64,000 nt of DNA from Selenomonas sp. AE3005. Its GTDB lineage: Bacteria > Bacillota > Negativicutes > Selenomonadales > Selenomonadaceae. Shown piece after piece: positions 1 to 8,044 of the stretch. The position numbers and the translations under genes were made by a program. The stretch covers positions 415,854 through 479,853 of the forward strand of contig NZ_JMME01000001.1 in NCBI RefSeq assembly GCF_000686945.1, read 5' to 3'. Positions within the stretch are counted from its first letter, which is position 1, and every line of letters starts with the position of its first letter. The notes below the pieces were generated by a model, which made no database searches, was not told the origin of the DNA, and was given only the letters and a program-made list of their open reading frames with translations.

Positions 1-1702
1 GACCGCCGCGGCTTTCCTTGCGGGCCAGGGCCCCCTGTACGATAGCATGGGAAATCTGCAGGAGGTTGCCCAGTTCGACATACTGCTCGAAAGCGGTGTT
101 ATATACATGAGAAGTATCGCCTACATAGCAATGCGCATACTCTTTATCCAAAGCGTCCAGTTCGGCGCTGGCCTGCAGGAGCTGAGCCTCATCACGGAAT
201 ACGCCGACTTTGTACCACATGGTGTTAATCATAGCATCGCGGATTTCCGGTACGGATTTATTACCTTCCCGGCCGCGGCTGGTTGCCTTTTCAAAGTTTT
301 CCTTCCATTTAGCGCAATCCTTAGCCAGGCTATCCTGGCTGCCAACATAGGAATTGGCCTTGGCAAATTCAGCCGCACCATCGCCAGCCGTATGACCAAA
401 TACCAGCACTTCCGACAACGAGTTTGCACCCAGACGGTTGGCACCATGTACGGATACACAGCTGCACTCACCAGCTACATAAACACCCTTTACACGGCTT
501 TCACCGGTATGGAAGTCAGCCATCTCCAGTCCGCCCATAGAGTAATGACAGGTTGGGGCAATGGGCACAGGTTCTTTGGTAATGTCAACACCGGCAAAAC
601 GGCGTGACAGGTCATACACCTGACCGAGGCGTTCATGGATTCGCTCTGCCGGAATCTTGGTAAAGTCCATATATACGCCGGCATGAATGCCTTCACCGAC
701 ACCGCGTCCTTCTTCAATTTCCGTGGCAATAGCCCGGGCTACGATATCACGGGTAGCCAGTTCCTTTTTCTCCGGCGCATATTTTTCCATGAAACGTTCG
801 CCGTTCTTATTTATAAGCAGTGCACCCTCAGCACGGCTCGACTCGGAGAGCAGTACGCCGTTAGCCGAGAGGCCCGTGGGATGGAACTGTACCATTTCCG
901 GGTCTTTAAAGGGAATACCCACGTTCATTCCGGCGACAATACCATCACCGGTGGAGCTGTACGGATTGGAAGTACGCACCCAGTATACGCGGCCATATCC
1001 GCCAGTAGCAATAATGACGGATTTAGCCGGCACGCCGAGCAGGTTGCCGCTGCGCATATCCATGGCGATTACGCCGTTAAGTTTGTCACCGTCCATGCTG
1101 ATTTCCAGCATCTGACATTCGGAAATGAAGTCGATGTTGTTTTCCAGGCACTGCTCAAACAGTGTATGTACCATTGCATGACCAGCACGGTCCTCAAAAT
1201 AAGAGGCACGCGGATGACTGTGGCCGCCCATCTTACGCTGATGGAAAGCACCGTCTTTCTGACGATTAAAGGGATAACCCATATAATCAAGTTCATAAAT
1301 GTTGGCACCGGCACGTTCAGCAAAATACTCAACTGCGTCCTGATCGCAGAGATAGTCACCACCCTTGATAGTATCAAAGACATGGGATTCAACGGTGTCC
1401 GTGGGGTCGCTCACACCCGTTACACCGTTCATACCGCCCTGCGCCATCGTAGAGGCAGAACGCGTGGGAACCAGCTTGGTCATTACAGCGACTTTCAAAT
1501 CTTTCCGCTCAGCCGCTGCCAAAGCTGCTCTCATCCCGGCGCCACCGCTGCCGATAACCAGCACGTCATAGGTTACGTCGCCAGTTTTAACCTTTTCCGG
1601 AATGTTTTTGCCATCCCAGGCAAAGTAAGTGCCTGCTGCCAGTACGACACCGGCAGCCGCCGCTCCTTTTATAAATGTGCGGCGTGAAATTTCCGTTGAC
1701 AT
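1..1702 (-). CDS. sdhA: Fumarate reductase/succinate dehydrogenase-type flavoprotein subunit, Tat-exported, 3'-truncated by window edge
   Basis: FAD-binding catalytic subunit of a fumarate reductase/succinate dehydrogenase-type enzyme. About 567 codons are visible and the C-terminus lies outside the window. ATG at 1702 is preceded by AGGAGGG (1711-1717). Residues 6-12 read SRRTFIK followed by an Ala/Val-rich stretch, a twin-arginine (Tat) signal, so the protein is probably exported. The dinucleotide fold VLVIGSGGAG is at about 47-56; QFHPTG and HGANRLGANSLSE support the family. Where SdhA/FrdA carry the His that binds FAD covalently (RSHT), this protein has RSAST (82-86), so FAD is probably non-covalent. 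No cytochrome b subunit precedes it; partners may lie beyond position 1. A soluble periplasmic fumarate reductase is the main alternative to a membrane complex. Confidence 0.9.
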   Translation of the reverse strand, partial: MSTEISRRTFIKGAAAAGVVLAAGTYFAWDGKNIPEKVKTGDVTYDVLVIGSGGAGMRAALAAAERKDLKVAVMTKLVPTRSASTMAQGGMNGVTGVSDPTDTVESHVFDTIKGGDYLCDQDAVEYFAERAGANIYELDYMGYPFNRQKDGAFHQRKMGGHSHPRASYFEDRAGHAMVHTLFEQCLENNIDFISECQMLEISMDGDKLNGVIAMDMRSGNLLGVPAKSVIIATGGYGRVYWVRTSNPYSSTGDGIVAGMNVGIPFKDPEMVQFHPTGLSANGVLLSESSRAEGALLINKNGERFMEKYAPEKKELATRDIVARAIATEIEEGRGVGEGIHAGVYMDFTKIPAERIHERLGQVYDLSRRFAGVDITKEPVPIAPTCHYSMGGLEMADFHTGESRVKGVYVAGECSCVSVHGANRLGANSLSEVLVFGHTAGDGAAEFAKANSYVGSQDSLAKDCAKWKENFEKATSRGREGNKSVPEIRDAMINTMWYKVGVFRDEAQLLQASAELDALDKEYAHCYVGDTSHVYNTAFEQYVELGNLLQISHAIVQGALARKESRGG

Positions 1703-1779
1703 ATTGCTTTCCCTCCTAAAATACACTTAGGCTTTCCCATAAATCCCATGGAAACATTAACTAAAACTAATTATATATA

Positions 1780-1823
1780 AATAACAGCTATAAGAGAAAT
1801 ACATACTCCTTATAGCTGTTATT
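1780..1823 (-). terminator. Perfect 15-bp inverted repeat between lysR and sdhA
   Basis: Arms 1780-1794 and 1809-1823 (AATAACAGCTATAAG and its complement) with a 14-nt loop. Downstream of lysR on the minus strand it is followed by an A/T-rich but not purely T tract, so it could be a terminator. A possible -10 for sdhA (TATAAT, 1770-1775) abuts it, so it could also be an operator. Confidence 0.6.
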
Positions 1824-1837
1824 GGAAAAAACAATAT

Positions 1838-2743
1838 TCAGTTGCCTTGCAAAAGCTCGATAAATTTTCGGGCGGCCTGCGATAGATGTTTATTCTTGCC
1901 ATAAGCCGCCACGAGCTGACGGTCGTCCACCTGTTCTTCCAAGCTGAAGAAACACGGCTGTTCCGACCAGCGGCCGTTATTTACGACCATATCTGTGACG
2001 AGTGTGGCGCCCATACCGGCAGCGCAAAGCTCAGCAGCATCAATAATGCTGTTGGCCTCGAAAACCACATCAGGACTGCACTGCGTTTCTATACATAAAT
2101 CCTTATAAATCCGCGACATTCGGCGGCTTTCCTGCAGGCAGATAAACGGCTGGCCATGCATACGGGCAAAGGACAGCGTGGGATATGGTTCCCCCTCCCT
2201 ATGCCTATAGCCCTGCGCAAACGGATGTGTTGCCGGCAGTGCCAGCAAGGTTTTTTCGGATAACAGCGGTATACGCTCAAAATTGTTTTCCAAAGATTCA
2301 TAAATAAGGGCAAAATCCACTGCCCCCTCGGCCACGGCTGCCTTTAACTCGTGCACACTGCTTTCTTTCACCATCAGCCGTATCCCTGGGTAACGGCGGT
2401 GAAACTCAATGATAGGCTGTGTCAGATAACAGGTAGAACGTGTTCGGGAACTGCCGATAATGAGCGTACCCGATTTCATGCCCGTAAGGTCAGCTGTTTC
2501 CTGCACAAGTTCATGGTAAATCCGCTGCATTTCCTTGGCCTTACGCACATAAATTTCCCCGGCCGCCGTCAGCTGCAACGGTGTCTGGCTGCGGTCGAAA
2601 AGCGGCAGACCGATTTCGCCCTCAATCTTCTTTATGGACTGTGATAAAGATGGCTGGGATACAAACAACCGTTTGGCCGCAGCCGAAAACGTCCCTTCGC
2701 TGGCCGCCTGTAAAACATATTTCCATTCATGTTCGTCTATCAC
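1838..2743 (-). CDS. LysR-family transcriptional regulator
   Basis: DNA-binding regulator of 301 residues, normal for the LysR family. The N-terminal winged HTH is at about residues 5-62 (FSAAAKRLFVSQPSLSQSI marks the recognition helix region), followed by a LysR substrate-binding domain at about 90-295. A well-formed sigma70-type promoter lies upstream (2786-2814). It precedes the sdhA-like gene on the same strand but is separated from it by an inverted repeat, so it may regulate fumarate metabolism or an unlinked target; the effector cannot be read from the sequence. Confidence 0.92.
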   Translation of the reverse strand: MIDEHEWKYVLQAASEGTFSAAAKRLFVSQPSLSQSIKKIEGEIGLPLFDRSQTPLQLTAAGEIYVRKAKEMQRIYHELVQETADLTGMKSGTLIIGSSRTRSTCYLTQPIIEFHRRYPGIRLMVKESSVHELKAAVAEGAVDFALIYESLENNFERIPLLSEKTLLALPATHPFAQGYRHREGEPYPTLSFARMHGQPFICLQESRRMSRIYKDLCIETQCSPDVVFEANSIIDAAELCAAGMGATLVTDMVVNNGRWSEQPCFFSLEEQVDDRQLVAAYGKNKHLSQAARKFIELLQGN

Positions 2744-2785
2744 CGTAATCTCCCCTTTTCTTCCCTTTTTTATCTTCCCATATAT

Positions 2786-2814
2786 ATTTTACGCAAAAAT
2801 TACGCATCTGACAA
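2786..2814 (-). promoter_or_regulatory. Predicted sigma70-type promoter of the LysR gene
   Basis: On the minus strand: -35 TTGTCA (2809-2814), 17-nt spacer, -10 TAAAAT (2786-2791), about 40 nt before the lysR start codon. Confidence 0.7.
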
Positions 2815-2857
2815 ATATAACCTCTGCGGAAAACTGCCCCTGATTGACTTGTCATTT

Positions 2858-2869
2858 TTGACCGGTCAA
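2858..2869. promoter_or_regulatory. 12-bp perfect palindrome, possible operator
   Basis: TTGACCGGTCAA is a perfect palindrome about 45 bp upstream of the lysR -35 box and just outside the left end of the ~425-bp repeat. It could be a regulator site; no second copy was noticed. Confidence 0.35.
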
Positions 2870-2883
2870 TTTTATCTAAATGC

Positions 2884-3307
2884 GTTTGACAGTCAGCGAG
2901 TTCTTAAAAGTATCCCGTTCATGCATGCAAGGGGTTCACGGGGGAGTAATTTTTCTGCCCCCGCAAACGCCTATACAATTGCCACGAACCCGTTCTCCTG
3001 TTACAAGAACATCTATGTACTTGCTCCCTGTCACTGCGAAATAATAATTTTAAACTGACGCTGCTTAGGACGGAGGTGGTGATGCTTTTCGCAGTGGAAC
3101 GACTGTCCGAACGCAGTGAGGACTGGCCCACAAACAACAGTCTATGGATATTGAGATGAACAATCGCGCCGACTGCTTGCCGGCGCATGTAGCTAGAAAA
3201 GTCCAAACTTTTGCTGGTGGGTCATTCAGTGCAACAGCGAAAAGTATTACCACCTCCGCCCCACTGCGCTGTAACAAATAAAAGTAAGCAGGCAATGACC
3301 GTCAAAC
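2884..3307. repeat. ~425-bp repeated structured element, copy 1
   Basis: First of two diverged copies (other copy 12260-12685, same orientation). Ends are imperfect terminal inverted repeats: GTTTGACAGTCA at the left, GTTTGACGGTCA read inward from the right. The 186-nt core (3072-3257) is closed by 21-nt arms (3072-3092 and 3237-3257) that pair with two G-U pairs, with inner helices TGGCCCAC/GTGGGTCA, GCGCCG/CGGCGC and AAAAGT/ACTTTT. The core has the same length in both copies with about 12 differences by eye. No convincing protein is encoded. It could be a MITE-like element, a mobile structured RNA, or both. It sits just downstream of the PFOR terminator. Confidence 0.8.
3277..3305 (-). promoter_or_regulatory. 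Promoter-like sequence at the right end of repeat copy 1
   Basis: On the minus strand: TTGACG (3300-3305), 17-nt spacer, TTTATT (3277-3282), reading into the 186-nt core. The same boxes and spacing are kept in copy 2 (12655-12683). Confidence 0.4.
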
Positions 3308-3320
3308 TGCAATTTATCAA

Positions 3321-3356
3321 AAAAGTCCGTTGACACATTTTTGTCAACGGACTTTT
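3321..3356. terminator. Strong hairpin terminator downstream of PFOR
   Basis: A 15-bp perfect stem (3321-3335 with 3342-3356) followed on the minus strand by a run of T residues, 28 bp after the PFOR stop codon. It can act in both directions. Confidence 0.85.
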
Positions 3357-3383
3357 AACTTACATGCGGTAGATTACCGCATA

Positions 3384-6300
3384 TTATTTGCCAGCGAGTG
3401 CCTTGTAGCCTTCGTAACGGCCCTTGGCATCGTTCTGGGTCTTTTCAAAGAGTGCCTCAGCAGCCTCCGGGAAGGAGCGCTGGAGGTTGATGTAGCGGTT
3501 TTCGCCCATCAGGAATTCCTGGAACTTGTCGAAGTCCGGTTCCTTGGAATCGAGGCTGAACGGGTTCTTATCCGTACCCACGAGCTGCGGGTTGTAACGG
3601 TAGTTCACCCAGTAGCCGCATTCCACGGCCAGTTTAGCCTCGAGCTGGCTGTTGCCCATACCCTTGCGGATACCGTGGTTGATGCACGGTGCATAAGCGA
3701 TAATCAGGGACGGACCATGATAAGCCTCAGCCTCAGTGATAGCCTTCATGAGCTGGTTGTGGTCAGCGCCCATAGCAACCTGTGCCACATAGACGTAGCC
3801 ATAGGACTTAGCCATCATGCCGAGGTCCTTCTTCTTCGTCTTTTTACCAGCAGCGGCAAACTGAGCGATAGCTGCAGCCGGCGTGGACTTGGAGGCCTGA
3901 CCGCCCGTGTTGGAGTAAACTTCGGTATCGAAGACGAGCACATTGACATCTTCGCCGGATGCCAGTACATGGTCAAGACCGCCGTAGCCGATATCATAAG
4001 CCCAGCCGTCGCCGCCCAGAATCCACTGGGAACGTTTCACGAAGTAGTCCTTATTATCATAAAGCTTGCTGAGCTGTTCATCGCTGCCCTTTTCGGATTC
4101 GAGGAGCGCCGTCAGCTTATCGGCACGTTCACGGGAGCCTTCACCCTCGTTCATGTTGTCCACCCATTCAGTGAGGGCTGCCTGCAGTTCTGCACTGCCC
4201 TTGCCTGCCTCCACAGCAGCCTTGGCATCAGCAGCCAAAGCATCACGGACGGATTTCGTGCCCAGGAACATGCCCAGACCAAATTCGGCGTTGTCCTCGA
4301 ACAGGGAGTTTGCCCAAGCCGGGCCATGGCCCTTATGATTCTTGGTGTACGGCATAGCCGGAGCACTGCCGCCCCAGATGGAGGAACAGCCCGTAGCATT
4401 GGCTACCATCATGCGGTCACCGAAGAGCTGCGTCAAAAGTTTAGCATACGGGGTTTCACCGCAGCCTGCGCAGGCACCGGAGAATTCGAGCAGCGGCTGT
4501 TCAAACTGGGAACCAAGCACCGTCGTCTTCTTCATCGGGTTCTTCTTCGGCGCAACCTTCTTGGCATCTACGCCGTAGTCGAAGAACACCTGCTGAGCCT
4601 TGAGCTCATCATCAAGCGGTTTCATATCGAGAGCCTTCACCGGGCAGACCTGAGCGCAGTTGCCGCAGCCCAGGCAGTCCATCGTGGATACGGCTACCGT
4701 GAAAGTGTAATCCTTGATGGCCTTCGTCTGCTTGGACGGGAAACCAGCCGGAGCATTCTTGAGTTCTTCTTCCGTCGTGAGTACCGGACGGATAGCAGCA
4801 TGCGGGCAGACATAGGAGCACTGGTTACAGCCAATGCACTTGTCCGTATTCCAAACCGGTACATTGATGGCCGTACCGCGTTTTTCGTAAGCCGCACCGC
4901 CAACCGGGAACGTACCATCTACCATGTCTTCCGTAAACTTGGAAACCGGCAGCTTGTCGCCTTCCTGACGGTTCATGACTTCCTGGATTTCCGTGATGAA
5001 TGCCGGAGCATCTTTCACCTCTACAGCATCATCTGCGGCATCAGCCCAGGCAGCCGGTACTTCTACGCGATGGAGGGCCTCGATACCCTTGTCGATAGCG
5101 CCGTTGTTCATGTTGACAACTTTTTCGCCCTTCTTGCCGTAGGACTTAACTACAGCGTCTTTGAGGTATTCCACAGCTGTTTCGAGCGGAATGATGGCAG
5201 CAATCTTGAAGAAAGCAGACTGCATAACCATGTTGAAACGGCCGCCGAGGCCAAGTTCTTTAGCGATATCCACAGCGTTAACCGTGTAGAATTCGATTTC
5301 GTTCTTGGCGATATAGCGTTTCATGGCAGCCGGCAGGTGCTTGTCAAGGTCTGCATCCGACCAGACCGTGTTGAGCAGGAACTTGCCGCCCTTTTTGAGT
5401 CCGGCCAGCAGGTCGTATTTATAAACATAGGACTGCTGGGAGCAGGAAATGAAGTCGGCGTTGTTGATGAGATACGGGCTCGTGATGGGCTGCTTGCCGA
5501 AACGCAGATGGCTCATCGTGATGCCGCCGGACTTCTTGGAGTCATAGGCAAAATAAGCCTGGGCATACATGTCCGTCTTGTCACCGATAATCTTGATAGC
5601 GCTCTTGTTGGCACCAACCGTACCGTCAGAGCCAAGGCCCCAGAACTTGCAGGCCGTCGTGCCAACAGGGGTGAGGTTCACATCGCTCATAACCGGAGTC
5701 AGGCTCGTATGGGTTACATCGTCATCAATACCGATGGTGAAACCGTCTTTCGGAGCGTCTTTCTTGAGTTCTTCAAACACAGCGAAAATCTGGTCCGGCG
5801 TCGTGTCCTTGCCGCCCAGACCGAAACGGCCGCCCACGATGATGGGGTTAAGTTCGGAGCCATAGAAAGCGGATTTAACATCGAGATACAGCGGTTCGCC
5901 CAGGGAACCCGGTTCCTTCGTATGGTCAAGCACAGCAACCTTCTTGACCGTCTTCGGCATAAACTGGAAGAAGTGCTTGATGGAGAACGGACGATAGAGA
6001 TGTACACTCATCAGGCCGACTTTTTCACCCTGCTTGTTGAGGTAGTCGACCGTTTCCTGTACAGCCTGGCAGACGGAACCCATGGCGATGATGATGCGGT
6101 CAGCATCTTTAGCGCCATAGTAGTCGAACAGGTGATGTTCACGGCCCGTGATTTTAGCCAGGTCTGCCATGGCCTCTTCAACGAGTTCCGGCAGAGCCTC
6201 ATAGAACTTGTTGGACGCCTCGCGTTCCTGGAAGTATACGTCCGGATTCTGCGCGGTACCGCGGATAACCGGATGGTCCGGATTCAGCGCCCGGCGGCGG

Positions 6301-6908
6301 AATTCTTTTACAGCCTCCCAGTCGAGAATCTTGCCCAAATCATCATAATCCACAACTTCGATTTTCTGAATCTCATGAGAGGTACGGAAACCGTCGAAGA
6401 AGTTAATGAACGGCACACGGCCTTTAATAGCCACGAGATGGGCTACAGCAGCCAGATCCATAACTTCCTGTACGCTGGCCTCACAGAGCATAGCACAGCC
6501 GGTCTGACGGGCAGCCATAACGTCCTGATGGTCACCGAAGATATTCAAAGAGTTAGCGGCCAGCGCGCGGGCGGATACATGGAACACGCCCGGCAGCAGT
6601 TCGCCGGCTACCTTGTAGAGATTCGGAATCATCAGCAGGAAACCCTGCGATGCAGTATATGTGGTGGTCAGCGCACCAGCCTGCAGGGAACCGTGTACGG
6701 CACCAGCAGCACCAGCCTCTGACTGCAATTCAATTACGCGGACTTTCTGACCAAAAAGATTGGTCTTGCCTTTAGCAGCATCCTCATCTACATGTTCTGC
6801 CATCGGGGACGATGGAGTGATGGGATAAATAGCTGCCACGTCGGTAAAAGCATAAGAGATATATGCGGCGGCCTGGTTGCCGTCCATGGTTTTCATCTTT
6901 TTGCTCAT
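3384..6908 (-). CDS. nifJ: Pyruvate:ferredoxin (flavodoxin) oxidoreductase, single-chain
   Basis: Oxidises pyruvate with CoA to acetyl-CoA and CO2, passing electrons to ferredoxin or flavodoxin; central to anaerobic fermentation in the cytoplasm. The 1174-residue length matches the one-chain homodimeric PFOR family. N-terminal pyruvate/CoA domains come first, then two 4Fe-4S motifs, CIGCNQCSYVCP (near residue 690) and CLGCGNCAQVCP (near 745). The TPP-binding region, GDGWAYDIGYGGLDHVL, is near 965, followed by SNTGGQASKSTP. It is monocistronic: consensus-like promoter at 6959-6987 and strong terminator at 3321-3356. Confidence 0.98.
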   Translation of the reverse strand: MSKKMKTMDGNQAAAYISYAFTDVAAIYPITPSSPMAEHVDEDAAKGKTNLFGQKVRVIELQSEAGAAGAVHGSLQAGALTTTYTASQGFLLMIPNLYKVAGELLPGVFHVSARALAANSLNIFGDHQDVMAARQTGCAMLCEASVQEVMDLAAVAHLVAIKGRVPFINFFDGFRTSHEIQKIEVVDYDDLGKILDWEAVKEFRRRALNPDHPVIRGTAQNPDVYFQEREASNKFYEALPELVEEAMADLAKITGREHHLFDYYGAKDADRIIIAMGSVCQAVQETVDYLNKQGEKVGLMSVHLYRPFSIKHFFQFMPKTVKKVAVLDHTKEPGSLGEPLYLDVKSAFYGSELNPIIVGGRFGLGGKDTTPDQIFAVFEELKKDAPKDGFTIGIDDDVTHTSLTPVMSDVNLTPVGTTACKFWGLGSDGTVGANKSAIKIIGDKTDMYAQAYFAYDSKKSGGITMSHLRFGKQPITSPYLINNADFISCSQQSYVYKYDLLAGLKKGGKFLLNTVWSDADLDKHLPAAMKRYIAKNEIEFYTVNAVDIAKELGLGGRFNMVMQSAFFKIAAIIPLETAVEYLKDAVVKSYGKKGEKVVNMNNGAIDKGIEALHRVEVPAAWADAADDAVEVKDAPAFITEIQEVMNRQEGDKLPVSKFTEDMVDGTFPVGGAAYEKRGTAINVPVWNTDKCIGCNQCSYVCPHAAIRPVLTTEEELKNAPAGFPSKQTKAIKDYTFTVAVSTMDCLGCGNCAQVCPVKALDMKPLDDELKAQQVFFDYGVDAKKVAPKKNPMKKTTVLGSQFEQPLLEFSGACAGCGETPYAKLLTQLFGDRMMVANATGCSSIWGGSAPAMPYTKNHKGHGPAWANSLFEDNAEFGLGMFLGTKSVRDALAADAKAAVEAGKGSAELQAALTEWVDNMNEGEGSRERADKLTALLESEKGSDEQLSKLYDNKDYFVKRSQWILGGDGWAYDIGYGGLDHVLASGEDVNVLVFDTEVYSNTGGQASKSTPAAAIAQFAAAGKKTKKKDLGMMAKSYGYVYVAQVAMGADHNQLMKAITEAEAYHGPSLIIAYAPCINHGIRKGMGNSQLEAKLAVECGYWVNYRYNPQLVGTDKNPFSLDSKEPDFDKFQEFLMGENRYINLQRSFPEAAEALFEKTQNDAKGRYEGYKALAGK

Positions 6909-6958
6909 GTTGTGTTTTGCTCCCCTCTTAATTTAGAATACAATACCAAACAGATACC

Positions 6959-6987
6959 ATTATACACCGCAAAAAAACAATTGTAAA
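6959..6987 (-). promoter_or_regulatory. Predicted promoter of PFOR
   Basis: Minus strand: -35 TTTACA (6982-6987), 17-nt spacer, -10 TATAAT (6959-6964), about 50 nt upstream of the start codon. Confidence 0.75.
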
Positions 6988-7012
6988 CAAGGCCGTCCCT
7001 TACAAAAGAAAA

Positions 7013-7040
7013 ATCCCCCACCAAAACCCGGTGAGGGATA
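7013..7040 (-). terminator. Hairpin terminator downstream of tRNA-Pro
   Basis: Imperfect stem ATCCCTCACC with GGTGGGGGAT on the minus strand, followed by TTTTTCTTTT, 15 nt after the tRNA 3' end. Confidence 0.7.
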
Positions 7041-7054
7041 AAATTTCATAATAA

Positions 7055-7131
<77 letters not shown>

Positions 7132-7143
7132 ACAACGAATAAT

Positions 7144-7172
7144 AGTATACAGCATGTTCCGGCACTTTGCAA
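7144..7172 (-). promoter_or_regulatory. Predicted promoter of tRNA-Pro
   Basis: Minus strand: -35 TTGCAA (7167-7172), 17-nt spacer, -10 TATACT (7144-7149), ending 13 nt before the mature tRNA. Confidence 0.75.
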
Positions 7173-7368
7173 GTCTTTTTTTAGATTTATTTACGTTTTA
7201 GACTTCTCTGTTGCCGGTAAGGACTTCCCGTATGTCCTATAGCTTTCTTTTAGGAAATTTTCAGAAATAAAGAGGATATTTCTCCCTCTTGTCGAAATAA
7301 AGCAATAAAAATCTTGGGGTTTATTTTTGCCGTAAGTAAATGGGAGTATACGGGAGTGTGATTCGCCA

Positions 7369-7653
7369 ATGATTAAAAACATGACCATCTACGTTATCCT
7401 TAAACTTGAATATGGCAAGGGCCAGGAGAACGTCTTTTCCAGTATTCTCAATGTTTCCTCCAGTAAAAGTACCGCTGAAACCTTCAAGGAACACTATGAA
7501 GAAGAATTCGCTGATGAAATTCAAAACGAACATGATGGCCGGTTCGTGTCCATCCACATGCACAAGGCCTTAGTCCAGCTGGACGATGAAATCATCGCGC
7601 CGGACATGTTCATCCGCTTTATCGGTGACAAAAAAATCCGCGATAAGTATTAA
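7369..7653 (+). CDS. Small protein of unknown function
   Basis: 94 residues, not recognised. No signal peptide or membrane segment; mixed composition with an acidic central part (EEEFADEIQNEHDG). It is one of few plus-strand genes here and stands alone between tRNA-Pro and a convergent HTH gene. The Shine-Dalgarno is weak (GGGAG about 14 nt upstream), and a second ATG at 7381 is an alternative start. A shared convergent terminator follows directly. Its reality rests on length, composition and the terminator. Confidence 0.6.
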   Translation: MIKNMTIYVILKLEYGKGQENVFSSILNVSSSKSTAETFKEHYEEEFADEIQNEHDGRFVSIHMHKALVQLDDEIIAPDMFIRFIGDKKIRDKY

Positions 7654-7660
7654 GGCATTA

Positions 7661-7692
7661 AAAAGGGACTGTGATATTCACAGTCCTTTTTT
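7661..7692. terminator. Bidirectional terminator between convergent genes
   Basis: Perfect stem GGACTGTGA (7666-7674) with TCACAGTCC (7678-7686), flanked by A-rich and T-rich runs, 8 nt after the plus-strand stop. It overlaps the end of the minus-strand HTH gene and can serve both. Confidence 0.8.
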
Positions 7693-8013
7693 GCTGCCGC
7701 TGCTCCGCTTTTCCCGCCCGCTGCGGCGTTCATGGAGTTCAGCACATTTTTCAACGATAAGACGAACAACCCAGGAAGGCGGCCGCGAGGCCTCCTTGTG
7801 AAACCACATTTCCACCGTACGGCTGGGAGCTCCCAGGAGCTTTTCACAATCCCGTGGCGTTATCCCCCACAGCTCACGCATGAGTTTCATCGGCTCATCA
7901 GCACAAGCAATGCGGTCCAGTTCAGCTGCTTTTTTCAGTTCTTCCACATCCACATTGAAACCTGTTTTACGCTGGAACCAATTGGGTATGTCTTCACGGG
8001 TAACCTTAGGCAT
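7678..8013 (-). CDS. Small helix-turn-helix DNA-binding protein
   Basis: 111 residues from ATG at 8013, which is placed right after AGGAGGCGGACT; the upstream in-frame ATG at 8028 lies before that ribosome binding site and is unlikely to be used. The middle of the protein (CEKLLGAPSRTVEMWF) resembles the recognition helix of XRE/lambda-repressor-like HTH proteins, and the C-terminus is Arg/Lys/Ser-rich. It is the last gene of the dapF-to-coaBC operon, 31 bp after coaBC. Its target is unknown; autoregulation is possible. Confidence 0.75.
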   Translation of the reverse strand: MPKVTREDIPNWFQRKTGFNVDVEELKKAAELDRIACADEPMKLMRELWGITPRDCEKLLGAPSRTVEMWFHKEASRPPSWVVRLIVEKCAELHERRSGREKRSSGSKKGL

Positions 8014-8044
8014 AGTCCGCCTCCTCATGCTTTAATTGTGTTTT

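Noticed and set aside
635..1687. 350-codon plus-strand open frame opposite sdhA
   Set aside because: Antisense to a clear flavoprotein gene with its own ribosome binding site; no family resemblance.
2919..3295. Short open frames inside the ~425-bp repeat (also in copy 2)
   Set aside because: Frames differ in length and sequence between copies, lack ribosome binding sites, and the sequence is constrained as paired arms rather than codons.
3330..6722. 1130-codon open frame on the plus strand opposite PFOR
   Set aside because: It is the antisense shadow of a highly conserved, codon-biased gene. The translation has no recognisable domain, no ribosome binding site was evident, and PFOR itself is beyond doubt.
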